A stretch of DNA of 64,000 nt, taken from NCBI RefSeq assembly GCF_010731535.1, contig NZ_AP022581.1:1869952-1933951 (forward strand). The letters run 5' to 3'. Of the stretch, positions 44,082 through 53,863 are shown piece after piece. The notes beneath the pieces were generated by a model. That model was not told the origin of the DNA. It ran no database searches and was given only the letters and a program-made list of their open reading frames with translations. The position numbers and the translations under genes were made by a program. The DNA comes from Mycobacterium lacus. Lineage in GTDB: Bacteria > Actinomycetota > Actinomycetes > Mycobacteriales > Mycobacteriaceae. Positions within the stretch are counted from its first letter, which is position 1. Every line of letters starts with the position of its first letter.

Positions 44082-44105
44082 GGGGGATGGTGTAGACACA
44101 AGGGC

Positions 44106-44531
44106 GTGCAACCGCCGGACACGGTCATCCCGCCGAATTCCTCGGGGCCGTTCGAGGCCGAGTTGGGTCTGCAGGTCACCGAGCTCAGCCCCGATGGCGC
44201 CCGCGCGCAGCTCGAGGTCACGCCCAAACTGTTGCAGCCGATGGGCCTCGTGCACGGCGGTGTCTACTGCTCGATGATCGAGAGCATGGCCAGCATGGCC
44301 GCCTTCAGCTGGCTCGCCACGCGCGGTGGCGGGAATGTGGTCGGCGTCAACAACAACACGGACTTCCTGCGTTCGATCAGCTCGGGGATGGTGTACGGCG
44401 TCGCCGAGCCGATCCACCGCGGTCGGCGCCAGCAGCTGTGGGTGGTCACGATCACCGACGCGAACGCCCGGGTGGTGGCCCGCGGTCAGGTGCGCCTGCA
44501 AAACCTCGAAACACCGCCCGGCGACGGCTGA
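44106..44531 (+). CDS. PaaI-type hotdog thioesterase
   Basis: 141 residues from the GTG at 44106. Hotdog fold with the PaaI/YdiI signature: QPMGLVHGGVYCSMIESMASMAAFSW, then VGVNNNTDFLRS and RRQQLWVVTITDANARVVARGQVRLQ. The family hydrolyses acyl- or phenylacetyl-type CoA thioesters, including 1,4-dihydroxy-2-naphthoyl-CoA in menaquinone synthesis; the substrate here is open. Counterpart of Rv1847. It is 67 bases before ureA on the same strand, and lies directly behind the iron-controlled promoter and sRNA terminator. Confidence 0.85.
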   Translation: MQPPDTVIPPNSSGPFEAELGLQVTELSPDGARAQLEVTPKLLQPMGLVHGGVYCSMIESMASMAAFSWLATRGGGNVVGVNNNTDFLRSISSGMVYGVAEPIHRGRRQQLWVVTITDANARVVARGQVRLQNLETPPGDG

Positions 44532-44597
44532 GCCTGGCCAGCCGCCAGCGCCCACAAGTGCTGAAGTCACCAACATCTCGTGGCAGGATCGCAGAGC

Positions 44598-44900
44598 ATG
44601 CGCCTGACGCCGCACGAACAGGAGCGACTGCTGCTGTCTTACGCCGCCGAAGTGGCCCGTCGCCGCCGGGCCCGCGGATTGCGCCTCAACCACCCGGAGG
44701 CTGTCGCGATCATCACGGATCACATCCTCGAGGGGGCCCGCGACGGCCGCACCGTGGCCGAGCTGATGGTCAGCGGGTGTGACGTGTTGCGCCGCGACGA
44801 CGTCATGGAGGGGGTGCCGGAGATGCTCGCCAACGTGCAGGTGGAGGCGACGTTTCCGGACGGCACGAAGTTGGTCACCGTCCATCACCCGATCGCATGA
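44598..44900 (+). CDS. ureA: urease gamma subunit
   Basis: 100 residues from the ATG at 44598. Typical gamma sequence: [62 protein letters not shown]. It is a structural subunit of the (alpha-beta-gamma)3 urease that splits urea to ammonia and carbamate. The stop overlaps the ureB start by 4 bases (ATGA). Separate gamma and beta genes are as in M. tuberculosis and most soil bacteria. Confidence 0.97.
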   Translation: MRLTPHEQERLLLSYAAEVARRRRARGLRLNHPEAVAIITDHILEGARDGRTVAELMVSGCDVLRRDDVMEGVPEMLANVQVEATFPDGTKLVTVHHPIA

Positions 44901-45205
44901 TTCCCGGCGAATTCCTTTACAGCACAGGCGATATCGAGATCAATGAAGCCGCGCCGCGCCTCGAGATGCGGGTCGTCAACACCGGCGACCGTCCGGTGCA
45001 GGTCGGTAGCCACGTCCACCTTCCGCAGGCCAATGCGGCGCTGTCGTTCGACCGCGCGGCGGCCCACGGGTACCGCTTGGACATTCCGGCGGCCACGGCG
45101 GTGCGCTTCGAGCCCGGCGTGCCCCGGTCCGTCCGGTTGGTTCCGCTGGGCGGGCGCCGGGAGGTGCACGGCCTGACCCTGAACCCACCCGGACCCCTCC
45201 GATGA
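44897..45205 (+). CDS. ureB: urease beta subunit
   Basis: 102 residues. Beta-subunit motifs: [63 protein letters not shown] and [14 protein letters not shown]. It packs against UreC to complete the enzyme. It overlaps both neighbours by 4 bases, so ureABC are translationally coupled. Confidence 0.97.
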   Translation: MIPGEFLYSTGDIEINEAAPRLEMRVVNTGDRPVQVGSHVHLPQANAALSFDRAAAHGYRLDIPAATAVRFEPGVPRSVRLVPLGGRREVHGLTLNPPGPLR

Positions 45206-46923
45206 CCCGGCTGTCCAGGGAGCGTTACGGGCAGCTTTTCGGCCCCACCACCGGCGACCGGATCCGGCTGGCCGACACCAACCTGCTGGTCCAGATCACC
45301 GAGGACCGCAGCGGGGGACCGGGCCTGGCCGGCGACGAGGCGGTGTTCGGCGGCGGCAAGGTGCTGCGCGAGTCGATGGGCCAGGGACGCGCCAGCCGCG
45401 CCGAAGGCGCGCCCGACACGGTGATCACCGGCGCCGTGATCATCGACTACTGGGGAATCATCAAGGCCGACATCGGGATTCGCGACGGCCGCATCGTCGG
45501 GATCGGAAAGGCCGGCAACCCCGACATCATGACGGGCGTGCACCGGGATTTGGTGGTCGGGCCCTCCACCGAAGTCGTCGGCGGCAACGGCCGAATCGTC
45601 ACTGCCGGAACCGTCGACTGTCACGTCCACCTGATCTGCCCGCAGATCATCGCCGAAGCGATCGGCGCGGGCACCACCACGATCATCGGCGGCGGCACCG
45701 GGCCCGCCGAGGGCACCAAGGCCACCACCGTCACGCCCGGCGAGTGGCACCTCGCCCGGATGCTGGAGTCGCTGGATTGCTGGCCGGTGAACTTCGCCTT
45801 GCTCGGGAAGGGAAACACCGTGAGCGCCGACGCGTTGTGGGAGCAATTGCGTAGCGGCGCAGCGGGTTTCAAATTGCATGAGGACTGGGGATCCACGCCC
45901 GCCGCCATCGACGCGTGCTTGACCGTCGCCGATGCGGCCGGCGTGCAGGTGGCACTGCATTCCGACACCCTCAACGAGATCGGCTTTGTCGAGGACACCC
46001 TCGGCGCGATCGCCGGACGCACGATTCACACGTATCACACCGAGGGGGCCGGCGGCGGGCACGCCCCGGACATCATCACCGTGGCCTCGCAGCCGAATGT
46101 GCTGCCCAGCTCCACCAATCCGACCCGTCCGCACACGGTCAACACCCTCGATGAACACCTCGACATGCTGATGGTGTGCCACCACCTCAATCCCCGGATA
46201 CCGGAGGACTTGGCGTTCGCGGAGAGCCGGATCCGGCCGTCCACCATCGCGGCCGAGGACTTGTTGCACGACATGGGCGCGATCTCGATGATCGGCAGCG
46301 ACTCGCAGGCCATGGGACGCGTCGGCGAGGTGGTGCTGCGCACCTGGCAGACGGCGCATGTGATGAAGGCGCGCCGCGGCTCATTGGCCGGTGATGGTCC
46401 GGCGGACAACGCTCGGGTGCGGCGCTATGTCGCGAAGTACACCATCTGCCCGGCCATCGCCCACGGCCTTGAGCATGAGATCGGTTCGGTGGAGGTGGGC
46501 AAGCTGGCCGACCTGGTGTTGTGGGAGCCGGCCTTCTTCGGGGTGCGCCCGCATGCCGTGCTCAAGGGCGGTGCGATCGCCTGGGCGGCGATGGGCGACG
46601 CGAACGCTTCCATCCCGACGCCCCAACCGGTGTTGCCCCGCCCGATGTTCGGCTCTGCCCCGGCCACGGCCGCGGCCACCTCGGTGCACTTCGTGGCACC
46701 GCAATCCATCGATGCGCGCCTGGCGGACCGGCTCGCCGTGCACCGCCGGCTGGTGCCGGTGGGCGACGTGCGTGCCGTCGGCAAGGCCGATATGCCGCTC
46801 AACGACGCTCTGCCCAGCATCGAGGTGCACCCCGACACCTTCACCGTGCGTATCGACGGTCAGGTATGGCAACAGCAGCCAGCGGCCGAGCTTCCGATGG
46901 CACAACGATATTTCCTGTTCTGA
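45202..46923 (+). CDS. ureC: urease alpha (catalytic) subunit
   Basis: 573 residues. All active-site residues are present with a constant +7 offset from Klebsiella numbering: nickel ligands His141 and His143 (CHVHLICPQ), carbamylated Lys224 (GFKLHEDWG), His253 (ALHSDTLNE), His279 ([11 protein letters not shown]), Asp367 ([10 protein letters not shown]), and the flap Cys326-His327 (MVCHHLNP). So it should be catalytically competent. Ends FLF with the stop overlapping the ureF start (TGATG). M. tuberculosis UreC has a few more residues near [12 protein letters not shown], where this copy has a shorter loop. Confidence 0.98.
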   Translation: MTRLSRERYGQLFGPTTGDRIRLADTNLLVQITEDRSGGPGLAGDEAVFGGGKVLRESMGQGRASRAEGAPDTVITGAVIIDYWGIIKADIGIRDGRIVGIGKAGNPDIMTGVHRDLVVGPSTEVVGGNGRIVTAGTVDCHVHLICPQIIAEAIGAGTTTIIGGGTGPAEGTKATTVTPGEWHLARMLESLDCWPVNFALLGKGNTVSADALWEQLRSGAAGFKLHEDWGSTPAAIDACLTVADAAGVQVALHSDTLNEIGFVEDTLGAIAGRTIHTYHTEGAGGGHAPDIITVASQPNVLPSSTNPTRPHTVNTLDEHLDMLMVCHHLNPRIPEDLAFAESRIRPSTIAAEDLLHDMGAISMIGSDSQAMGRVGEVVLRTWQTAHVMKARRGSLAGDGPADNARVRRYVAKYTICPAIAHGLEHEIGSVEVGKLADLVLWEPAFFGVRPHAVLKGGAIAWAAMGDANASIPTPQPVLPRPMFGSAPATAAATSVHFVAPQSIDARLADRLAVHRRLVPVGDVRAVGKADMPLNDALPSIEVHPDTFTVRIDGQVWQQQPAAELPMAQRYFLF

Positions 46924-47558
46924 TGGCCTCGCTCGCGGTGCTTCTCGCCCTCGCCGACTCACGACTTCCCGCCGGCTCACACGTGCACTCCGGCGGCCTG
47001 GAAGAGGCCGTCACCAGCGGGATGGTGACCAACGTGGCCACGCTGGAGGCGTTGCTCAAGCGGCGGATCCGCACCCACGGGCTGGTCACGGCGTCGATCG
47101 CCGCGGCGGTCCATCGGGGCGATCTGAGCGTCGATGAGGCCGATCGCGAAACCGACTCGCGCACACCGGCTCCCGCCGCCAGACACGCGTCGCGCAGCCA
47201 GGGCCGGGGGCTGGCTCGACTGGCCCGGCGCATCTGGCCCGGCACCGGTTGGGACGAACTGGGCCCGCGTCCGCATCTGGCGGTGGCCGCTGGCCGCGTC
47301 GGGGCAGTGAGCGGTCTCACCCCCGAACACAGCGCACTGCACATCGTCTACACCACGATGACCGCCTCGGCCACCGCCGCCCAGCGACTGCTGGCCCTGG
47401 ATCCTGCCGACGTCGCCGCGCTGACGTTCCGGCTGTCCGAACTGTGCGAGCGCACCGCCGCCGAGGCGAGCGCCGGGCTGGCCGACTTGTCCGACCCGCT
47501 GCTCGACACGCTCGCGCAACGCCACGCCGAACGCGAGCGGCCCCTGTTCACCTCCTGA
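46923..47558 (+). CDS. ureF: urease accessory protein UreF
   Basis: 211 residues from the ATG at 46923, the same length as in M. tuberculosis. Recognised by ADSRLPAGSHVHSGGLEEAVTSG near the front and the all-helical body with LTPEHSALHIVYTTMTASATAAQRLL. UreF with UreD and UreG forms the complex that delivers nickel and carbon dioxide to UreC. The order ureF-ureG-ureD after ureABC without ureE is the mycobacterial arrangement; no UreE nickel chaperone gene is seen, so nickel may be carried by the His-rich UreG. Confidence 0.94.
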   Translation: MASLAVLLALADSRLPAGSHVHSGGLEEAVTSGMVTNVATLEALLKRRIRTHGLVTASIAAAVHRGDLSVDEADRETDSRTPAPAARHASRSQGRGLARLARRIWPGTGWDELGPRPHLAVAAGRVGAVSGLTPEHSALHIVYTTMTASATAAQRLLALDPADVAALTFRLSELCERTAAEASAGLADLSDPLLDTLAQRHAERERPLFTS

Positions 47559-47579
47559 AAGTCCGGAAAGGTCAATCAA

Positions 47580-48233
47580 ATGCACGATCACCCGCACCCC
47601 CATCACGATCGACCCAAGCGGGTCCGCCAGCCGGGCGAGCCGCTGCGCGTCGGGGTGGGCGGCCCGGTCGGCTCCGGCAAGACCGCGCTGGTCGCGGCGC
47701 TATGCCGGCAGTTGCGCGACGAACTGTCGCTGGCGGTGTTGACCAACGACATCTACACCACGGAGGACGCCGATTTCTTGCGCAAGCATGCCGTTCTGCC
47801 TGACGACCGGATCGCGGCCGTGCAGACCGGAGGCTGTCCGCACACCGCGATCCGCGATGACATCACCGCGAACCTGGATGCGATCGACGACCTGATCGCC
47901 GCCCACGACCGGCTGGATCTGATCCTGGTCGAGTCGGGCGGCGACAACCTCACCGCCACCTTCTCGTCGGGCCTGGTGGATGTCCAGATCTTCGTCATCG
48001 ACGTGGCCGGCGGCGACAAGGTGCCCCGCAAGGGTGGGCCCGGGGTCACGTACTCGGATTTGCTGGTGGTCAACAAGACCGATCTGGCCCCGCTGGTGGG
48101 CGCCGATCTGCAGGTGATGACCCGCGACGCCGACGCGGTGCGCGGCGGGCGCCCGACCGTGCTGCAATCGCTGACCCAGGACCCGGCCGCCACCGAGGTG
48201 GTGGGGTGGGTTCGCGCCCAACTGGTCAGCTGA
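47580..48233 (+). CDS. ureG: urease accessory GTPase UreG
   Basis: 217 residues. N-terminal His-rich stretch ([11 protein letters not shown], five His in the first ten residues), P-loop GGPVGSGKT at 27-35, nickel-binding Cys-Pro-His in [26 protein letters not shown], and the G4 motif [11 protein letters not shown] hydrolysis drives nickel insertion into urease. The His-rich tail may replace the missing UreE. Followed by ureD after 9 bases. Confidence 0.97.
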   Translation: MHDHPHPHHDRPKRVRQPGEPLRVGVGGPVGSGKTALVAALCRQLRDELSLAVLTNDIYTTEDADFLRKHAVLPDDRIAAVQTGGCPHTAIRDDITANLDAIDDLIAAHDRLDLILVESGGDNLTATFSSGLVDVQIFVIDVAGGDKVPRKGGPGVTYSDLLVVNKTDLAPLVGADLQVMTRDADAVRGGRPTVLQSLTQDPAATEVVGWVRAQLVS

Positions 48234-48242
48234 TGGACGCCC

Positions 48243-48887
48243 ATGCTGTCTAGGGTCGTGCTGGTCGCCTCGCGAAACCGCTTGCCGCGCATCCACTGCC
48301 GCGGCGGCCTCACGGCCCGCTGCACCGCGCCCCACACCGCGCACCTGGTATCCGCGGCGGCCATCCCGCTGGGCGGCGACACCATCGACATACGGGTGAT
48401 CGTCGAACGGGGCGCGCTGCTTCGGCTGCGCAGCGCGGCCGCCACCGTGGCCCTGCCCGGCACGCGCAGCCGCACCTCGCACGCCCGCTGGGAAATCGAC
48501 GTCACCGGGACCCTGGATGTGGACCTGGAGCCGACCGTCGTCGCCGCCGCCGCCCGGCATCTGTCCCGGGTGGCCTTGCGGCTGCATGGCGACGGCCGGG
48601 TCCGCTTCCGGGAGCGGGTCCAGATCGGCAGATGCGATGAGCGCGAGGGGTTCTGGTCAGGATCGCTACACGCCGACCGGAACGACCGTCCGTTGCTGCG
48701 GCACCGAGTGGAATTGGGCGCCGAATCATCGGCCGACGACATCCTTGCGGCGCCACGCGCTACAATCAGCGAGTTGCGCTATCCTGCAACGGCATTCACC
48801 GACGCTATCGACGCCGGATCGACGATACTAGCGTTGGCCGACGGGGGAACGCTGAGTACCTGGCAGGCTGACCGGTTGACTGGCTAA
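48243..48887 (+). CDS. ureD: urease accessory protein UreD/UreH
   Basis: 214 residues. UreD family features are modest but clear: HLVSAAAIPLGGDTIDIRVIVE, GALLRLRSAAATVALPG, and the long DVDLEPTVVAAAARHLSRV stretch with REGFWSGSL. It scaffolds the UreF-UreG complex on apo-urease. A start a few codons downstream (VVLVAS) is possible. Its TAA overlaps the last 4 bases of the convergent ndh gene. Confidence 0.92.
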   Translation: MLSRVVLVASRNRLPRIHCRGGLTARCTAPHTAHLVSAAAIPLGGDTIDIRVIVERGALLRLRSAAATVALPGTRSRTSHARWEIDVTGTLDVDLEPTVVAAAARHLSRVALRLHGDGRVRFRERVQIGRCDEREGFWSGSLHADRNDRPLLRHRVELGAESSADDILAAPRATISELRYPATAFTDAIDAGSTILALADGGTLSTWQADRLTG

Positions 48888-50275
48888 CTGGCCACCCGCG
48901 CGCCGACCGCCGACCCCTGCGCCTCGGCCGCCAATTCGGCCAGCTGTTCGAGCCGCGTTCGGGCAAACGCCTGCTGGTCGGTGATGGTCAGCTGACCGCG
49001 CCGGGTGCTCAGGAAGGTCACCGTCCAGGACAGCAACGTGGTGATCTTGGTCTTGAACCCGATCAGGTACACCAGGTGCAGCACCAGCCATATCAGCCAG
49101 GCGATGAACCCGCTGAACTCGAGCGGACCGATCTTCGCCACCGCCGAGAACCTCGATACCGTGGCCATAGAACCCTTGTCGAAGTATTGGAACGGTTCGC
49201 GCTCGGTGTGGTCGGCCCCGGCGAGTTCGGCCCTGATCGTATTGGCGACGTACTTGGCGCCTTGAATAGCGCCCTGCGCCACCCCCGGCACGCCCTCGAC
49301 GGCGGCCATATCACCGACGACGAACACGTTCGGGTGCCCGGGGATGGACAGGTCGGGCAGCACCTTGACCCGGCCGGCCCGGTCAAGTTCGACCGTTGAC
49401 TGCTCGGCGAGATCTCGGCCGAGCCGGCTGGCCTGGACCCCGGCGGACCAGACCTTGCAGGCCGATTCGATGCGCCGGACGGCGCCGTCGGAGTCCTCGA
49501 CCGTGACGCCGTTGCGGTCCACATCGGTGACCATCGCGCCCAGCTGGATCTCCACGCCCATCTTCTTCAACCGGGCGGCGGCCCTCTCGCCGAGCTTTTC
49601 GCCCATCGGCGGCAGCACCGCGGGCGCGGCGTCGAGCAGGATCACCCGCGCCTTGGTGGAGTCGATGTGCCGGAAAGCGCCCTTCAGGGTGTGGTCGGCC
49701 AATTCGGCGATCTGCCCGGCCATTTCGACGCCGGTGGGGCCGGCGCCGATGACGGTGAACGTCAGCAGCTTGGCCCGTCGTTCCGGGTCGCTGGACCGCT
49801 CGGCCTGCTCGAAGGCGCTCAGGATCCGTCCGCGCAGCTCCAGGGCGTCGTCGATCGATTTCATGCCGGGGGCGAATTCGGCGAAATGGTCGTTGCCGAA
49901 GTACGACTGGCCGGCGCCGGCGGCGACGATCAGGCTGTCGTAGGGGGTTTCGTAGGTGTGACCGAGCAACTCCGAGACGACGCATTGGTTTGCCAGGTCG
50001 ATGTGGGTGACGTTGCCCAGCAGCACCTGGACATTGTGCTGCTTGCGCAGGACGACGCGGGTCGGGGGAGCGATTTCACCCTCGGAGATGATCCCGGTGG
50101 CGACCTGGTACAGCAACGGCTGGAACAGGTGATGCGTGGTCCGTGCGATCAGCTTGATGTCGACGTCGGCTCGCTTGAGCTTCTTTGCCGCGTTGAGTCC
50201 CCCGAACCCCGATCCGATGATGACGACCTGATGTCGACGACCTGGTTGGGCCGTGTCTTCGGGGTGGGGACTCAC
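48884..50275 (-). CDS. ndh: type II NADH dehydrogenase
   Basis: 463 residues from the GTG at 50275, the same length as M. tuberculosis Ndh (Rv1854c); an open extension upstream to 50338 is less likely. FAD motif VVIIGSGFGGLNAAKKL, NAD motif FTVIGAGPTGVEMAGQIAEL, late FAD motif NVFVVGDMAAVEGVPGVAQ, quinone-site and membrane-anchor helices near IAWLIWLVLHLVYLIGFKTK. It is the non-proton-pumping NADH:menaquinone oxidoreductase of the respiratory chain. A different, NDH-2-like protein is encoded at 5569-6768. Confidence 0.95.
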   Translation of the reverse strand: MSPHPEDTAQPGRRHQVVIIGSGFGGLNAAKKLKRADVDIKLIARTTHHLFQPLLYQVATGIISEGEIAPPTRVVLRKQHNVQVLLGNVTHIDLANQCVVSELLGHTYETPYDSLIVAAGAGQSYFGNDHFAEFAPGMKSIDDALELRGRILSAFEQAERSSDPERRAKLLTFTVIGAGPTGVEMAGQIAELADHTLKGAFRHIDSTKARVILLDAAPAVLPPMGEKLGERAAARLKKMGVEIQLGAMVTDVDRNGVTVEDSDGAVRRIESACKVWSAGVQASRLGRDLAEQSTVELDRAGRVKVLPDLSIPGHPNVFVVGDMAAVEGVPGVAQGAIQGAKYVANTIRAELAGADHTEREPFQYFDKGSMATVSRFSAVAKIGPLEFSGFIAWLIWLVLHLVYLIGFKTKITTLLSWTVTFLSTRRGQLTITDQQAFARTRLEQLAELAAEAQGSAVGARVAS

Positions 50276-50357
50276 GCCTGTCAAGGGTAGCCAAGCCCGA
50301 CTCCTGATACCCAAGCGCGAGCGTGTGTGATCAGCCACACCGGCCCCCGACGCTTGG

Positions 50358-51281
50358 CTACAGACCGAGCAGCGGGCGCAGTGCCTCGCCGGCGGTGGTG
50401 ATGACTCCGGGGCTATACCCGTGCGGGGACAAGTTGATGATCACCCCAGCGACGCCGGCGTCGAGGACCTTGGTTTGGACTTGGTCGGCAACCTGCGCCG
50501 GGCTGCCCACCACCATGCGTCCGCTCACCCGCTCGGGAAGCTGATCGGGGTTGACGTTCTCGTCGATCATCACCGTCAGCATCAAACTGGTCTCCAGCGT
50601 CGAGGGGTCCCGGCCGGCCTCGTCGCACCGGGCGGCGAGCGCCTCCACCTTCCGCGGCAGCTCGTCGAGCGACGCGACGATGTTGAGATGGTCCGCGCTG
50701 CGCGCGGCGATCGCGAAGGTCTTCTTCTCACCACCGCCGCCGATCAGTATCGGGATGCGGTCGCGATAGCGCGGCTCGGCTATCGCCGACTCGGTGGTGT
50801 ACCAGTGACCGGAAAACGTGGGCCGCTCACCTTTGATCATCGGCTCGAGGATCTTGAGCGCCTCTTCGAGCCGGTTGAACCGGTCGGTGAAACTGCCGAA
50901 CTCGAACCCGAGCTGGCGGTGTTCGAGCTCGTACCAGCCGGCACCGATACCGAGGATCGCCCGGCCCGCGCTCACCACGTCAAGCGTGGTGACGATCTTG
51001 CCCAGCAGGGCCGGGTTGCGGTAGGTGTTGCCGGTCACCAACGCGCCCAGCTGCAGACGTTCGGTGGCGGTGGCCAGCGCGCCGAGGGCCGTGTACGCCT
51101 CCAGCATCGGATCCTCGGGCGGACCCAGCATGGGCAGTTGATAGAAGTGGTCCATCACGAAAAGCGCGTCGTAGCCTGCTGCCTCCGCCTCACGCGCCTG
51201 GGCGAGGACCGACGGGAAAAGCCTTTCCACACCGGTGCCGTAGGAAAACTTGGGGATTTGTAATCCAAGCCTGATCGCCAC
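50358..51281 (-). CDS. F420-dependent LLM-class oxidoreductase
   Basis: 307 residues, as in Rv1855c. Luciferase-like TIM barrel: MAIRLGLQIPKFSYGTG, DALFVMDHFYQLPMLG, RLQLGALVTGNTYRNPALLGKIVTTLDVVS, GIGAGWYELEHRQLG, and IPILIGGGGEKKTFAIAAR. Actinobacterial members of this type usually use cofactor F420 (or FMN) to reduce or oxidise small molecules; the substrate is unknown. 50282-50357 upstream of ndh has no gene. Next gene on the same strand is an SDR 40 bases upstream. Confidence 0.88.
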   Translation of the reverse strand: MAIRLGLQIPKFSYGTGVERLFPSVLAQAREAEAAGYDALFVMDHFYQLPMLGPPEDPMLEAYTALGALATATERLQLGALVTGNTYRNPALLGKIVTTLDVVSAGRAILGIGAGWYELEHRQLGFEFGSFTDRFNRLEEALKILEPMIKGERPTFSGHWYTTESAIAEPRYRDRIPILIGGGGEKKTFAIAARSADHLNIVASLDELPRKVEALAARCDEAGRDPSTLETSLMLTVMIDENVNPDQLPERVSGRMVVGSPAQVADQVQTKVLDAGVAGVIINLSPHGYSPGVITTAGEALRPLLGL

Positions 51282-51321
51282 GGTACCTACCGTAGCGATC
51301 GGCTCCGAAGCCGAAAGAGGC

Positions 51322-51999
51322 TCAGGCGAAGTGGGTCAGCGCGCCGTGGCTGACGTGCAGCGTCTGGCCGGTGATGTGACGAGCCGCCGGTGTGGTGAGA
51401 AACAGCGCCAGCCTTGCCATCTCGGACGCGACGGGCGGGGGCGTGCGCGACAGGCCTTCGTAGCCGGCCTGGGCGCTGCGCCCACACGCGACGGCATTGA
51501 CCGTGATTCCGCGAGTGCCGAAAAATTCCGCCTGGCCCTGGATCCAATTCGACAGGGCGGCTTTGATTGCCGCGTCGACGCTCCCGGCGGGCGGGTTCTC
51601 CGTCACCACGCTGACGATGGAGCCTCCGGAGCGCAGGTGATCGCCCACCGCCTGCACGGTCAGCACAGTGGAAAGCACCGTCGCGTCGAGGGCGCTGCGC
51701 CACGCGTTGGCAACATCCGCCAGCGAATAGGCGCGGGGGTCGCCGGCGTCGAACCTCGGTGCCGGCACGTTGACGATGGTGTCCAGGTGACGGGGGAACA
51801 ACCCGTGGACCTCGCCGATGCTGGCCGGGTCGGTGGTGTCGCAGACGATCGCGTCCACGTCGAGCTCCTTGGCGACGACCTCGAGGTCGCCACGGCGTGC
51901 CCCGACGAGGATCACTTTGTGACCGTCGTCGCGAAAGCCCTCGGCTACCACGCGCCCCAGATCGGTGTCGCCCCCGGTGACCAGCACCTCCACAGCCAT
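51322..51999 (-). CDS. short-chain dehydrogenase/reductase-like protein
   Basis: 225 residues from the ATG at 51999 (a GTG two codons later is possible; AGGAGG sits just upstream). NAD(P) motif VTGGDTDLGRVVAEGF is a variant of TGxxxGxG; the catalytic YxxxK is not evident where expected, and the region reads VDAAIKAALSNWIQGQ, so the protein may be a degenerate SDR. It ends HITGQTLHVSHGALTHFA. Counterpart of Rv1856c. Divergent from modA with ~286 bases between, in which I see only possible promoter sequence. Confidence 0.8.
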   Translation of the reverse strand: MAVEVLVTGGDTDLGRVVAEGFRDDGHKVILVGARRGDLEVVAKELDVDAIVCDTTDPASIGEVHGLFPRHLDTIVNVPAPRFDAGDPRAYSLADVANAWRSALDATVLSTVLTVQAVGDHLRSGGSIVSVVTENPPAGSVDAAIKAALSNWIQGQAEFFGTRGITVNAVACGRSAQAGYEGLSRTPPPVASEMARLALFLTTPAARHITGQTLHVSHGALTHFA

Positions 52000-52285
52000 G
52001 ACCTCCTCGTGTTCACCGTTGAACCCAGACCCTGGCGATTCACCACCGCATGTGCCCCGCACGGCGCGGCTAACGTGATTCCGATGGTGGGCGCACCACG
52101 GGATCTCGGAACCGCAATGCCTGGGATCTCAGCGTGTGTTATGGCGTCGATCCCCGTTGATGTTACTGGACAGTAGCTATCAGGCGAAATTCCACGCCGA
52201 CGCGGCGCGCACAATTTTCGTAACTATTCAGCCGCCCCGCTCTCGCGTTGACGGGCGCCGTCCTTTCGAGGCTAAGGTTTCAGCC

Positions 52286-53053
52286 ATGCGTCGGATCGGG
52301 GTGCTGGCCGGTTTGCTGTCCACGACGGTGGTCGCGGGCCTGGTGGCGTGCGGTTCGAACTCGCAGCCGTCGCGGTCCGCCCGGCCGATCGTGGTGTTCG
52401 CGGCCGCCTCGTTGAGGCAGGCGTTCACCAAGATCAGTGAGCTCTTCGCGACCGAAAACTCGGGCGCCAGGATCGATTTCGACTTCGCGGGTTCCTCGGA
52501 GCTGGCGATGCAGCTGACCCAGGGCGCCACCGCCGACGTCTTCGCCTCAGCAGACACCGCACACATGGACACGGTCGCCAAGGCCGGGTTGCTGGCCGGT
52601 AATCCGACCAACTTCGCCGCCAACACGCTGGTCATCGTCACCGCGCCGGACAATCCGAAGAACGTCGCATCCTTCGCGGACCTGGGCAAGCCGGGGCTTG
52701 CCGTGGTGGTCTGCCAGCGGCCGGTGCCCTGCGGATCGGCAGCCCGGCGCATCGAAGACACCACCGGAGTGCGGCTCAACCCGGTCAGCGAGGAACCCAA
52801 TGTGGCCGATGTCCTCAACAAGGTCACGACCGGACAGGCCGACGCCGCGCTGGTCTATGTCACCGACGCGCTCAGCGCCGGCAACAAAGTGGTGACCGTC
52901 GAGTTTCCCGAGGCCGCCCGCGCGGTGAACGCCTACCCCATCGCGGTGCTGCAGAAGGCGCCGCAGCCAACGTCGGCGAAGAAGTTCGTGGCCATGGTGA
53001 CTTCTGAGGCAGGTCAGCAGATCCTGGCTCAATCGGGCTTCGCCAAGCCCTGA
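52286..53053 (+). CDS. modA: molybdate ABC transporter substrate-binding lipoprotein
   Basis: 255 residues from the ATG at 52286. A lipoprotein signal peptide ends at Cys22 (VAGLVAC), so the mature protein is lipid-anchored outside the membrane. The ModA fold is shown by VVFAAASLRQAFTKI, FDFAGSSELAMQLTQGATADVFASAD and ALVYVTDAL. It binds molybdate or tungstate for ModBC. First gene of modABC; counterpart of Rv1857. Confidence 0.95.
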   Translation: MRRIGVLAGLLSTTVVAGLVACGSNSQPSRSARPIVVFAAASLRQAFTKISELFATENSGARIDFDFAGSSELAMQLTQGATADVFASADTAHMDTVAKAGLLAGNPTNFAANTLVIVTAPDNPKNVASFADLGKPGLAVVVCQRPVPCGSAARRIEDTTGVRLNPVSEEPNVADVLNKVTTGQADAALVYVTDALSAGNKVVTVEFPEAARAVNAYPIAVLQKAPQPTSAKKFVAMVTSEAGQQILAQSGFAKP

Positions 53054-53062
53054 CGACCACCC

Positions 53063-53857
53063 GTGCACCGGCCTACGAATCCGCCCCGCTGGGTTTATCT
53101 CCCCGCCGCCGTGGGGACCATCTTCGTGGTGCTGCCGCTGGTGGCGATCGCGGTCAAGGTCGACTGGCCGCATTTTTGGTCGCTGGTCACCAGTCCGTCG
53201 TCGAAGACGGCGCTGCTGCTGAGCCTGAAGACCGCCGCCGCGAGCACGGGCCTGTGTGTGCTGCTGGGGGTTCCGATGGCGCTGGTGTTGGCCCGCGGCC
53301 GCACGCGGCTGGTGCGGCCACTGCGCCCGCTGATCCTGCTGCCCCTGGTGTTGCCGCCGGTGGTCGGCGGCGTGGCATTGCTCTACGCATTCGGCCGGCT
53401 CGGATTGATCGGCCATTACCTCGCGGCCGCCGGTGTCAGCGTCGCGTTCAGCACGACCGCGGTGGTGTTGGCACAAACCTTCGTCTCGTTGCCGTTCTTG
53501 GTGATTTCTCTCGAGGGCGCCGCTCGCAGCGCGGGTGCCGACTACGAGGTGGTGGCGGCGACGCTCGGGGCCCGGCCCACCACGGTCTGGTGGCGGGTCA
53601 CCCTGCCGTTGCTACTACCGGGCATGTTGTCCGGGGCGGTGCTGGCGTTCGCGCGCTCGCTCGGTGAGTTCGGCGCGACGTTGACGTTTGCCGGCTCCCG
53701 GCAAGGGGTCACCCGCACCCTGCCATTGGAGATCTACCTGCAACGAGTGAGCGACCCCGACGCGGCGGTGGCGTTGTCGATCCTGCTGGTGGCGGTGGCG
53801 GCACTGGTGGTGCTGGGCCTGGGCGCTCGCCGGTTGACCGGGACGGACATCAGGTAG
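53063..53857 (+). CDS. modB: molybdate ABC transporter permease
   Basis: 264 residues from GTG. About six membrane helices and the EAA-loop motif of binding-protein-dependent permeases ([21 protein letters not shown]... and [29 protein letters not shown]). Works with ModA and ModC. 9 bases after modA. Counterpart of Rv1858. Confidence 0.95.
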   Translation: MHRPTNPPRWVYLPAAVGTIFVVLPLVAIAVKVDWPHFWSLVTSPSSKTALLLSLKTAAASTGLCVLLGVPMALVLARGRTRLVRPLRPLILLPLVLPPVVGGVALLYAFGRLGLIGHYLAAAGVSVAFSTTAVVLAQTFVSLPFLVISLEGAARSAGADYEVVAATLGARPTTVWWRVTLPLLLPGMLSGAVLAFARSLGEFGATLTFAGSRQGVTRTLPLEIYLQRVSDPDAAVALSILLVAVAALVVLGLGARRLTGTDIR

Positions 53858-53863
53858 CCGGCG

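Noticed and set aside
46923..48887. Looked for a ureE gene in the urease operon
   Set aside because: No UreE-like frame between ureC and ureD; the mycobacterial operon order lacks it.
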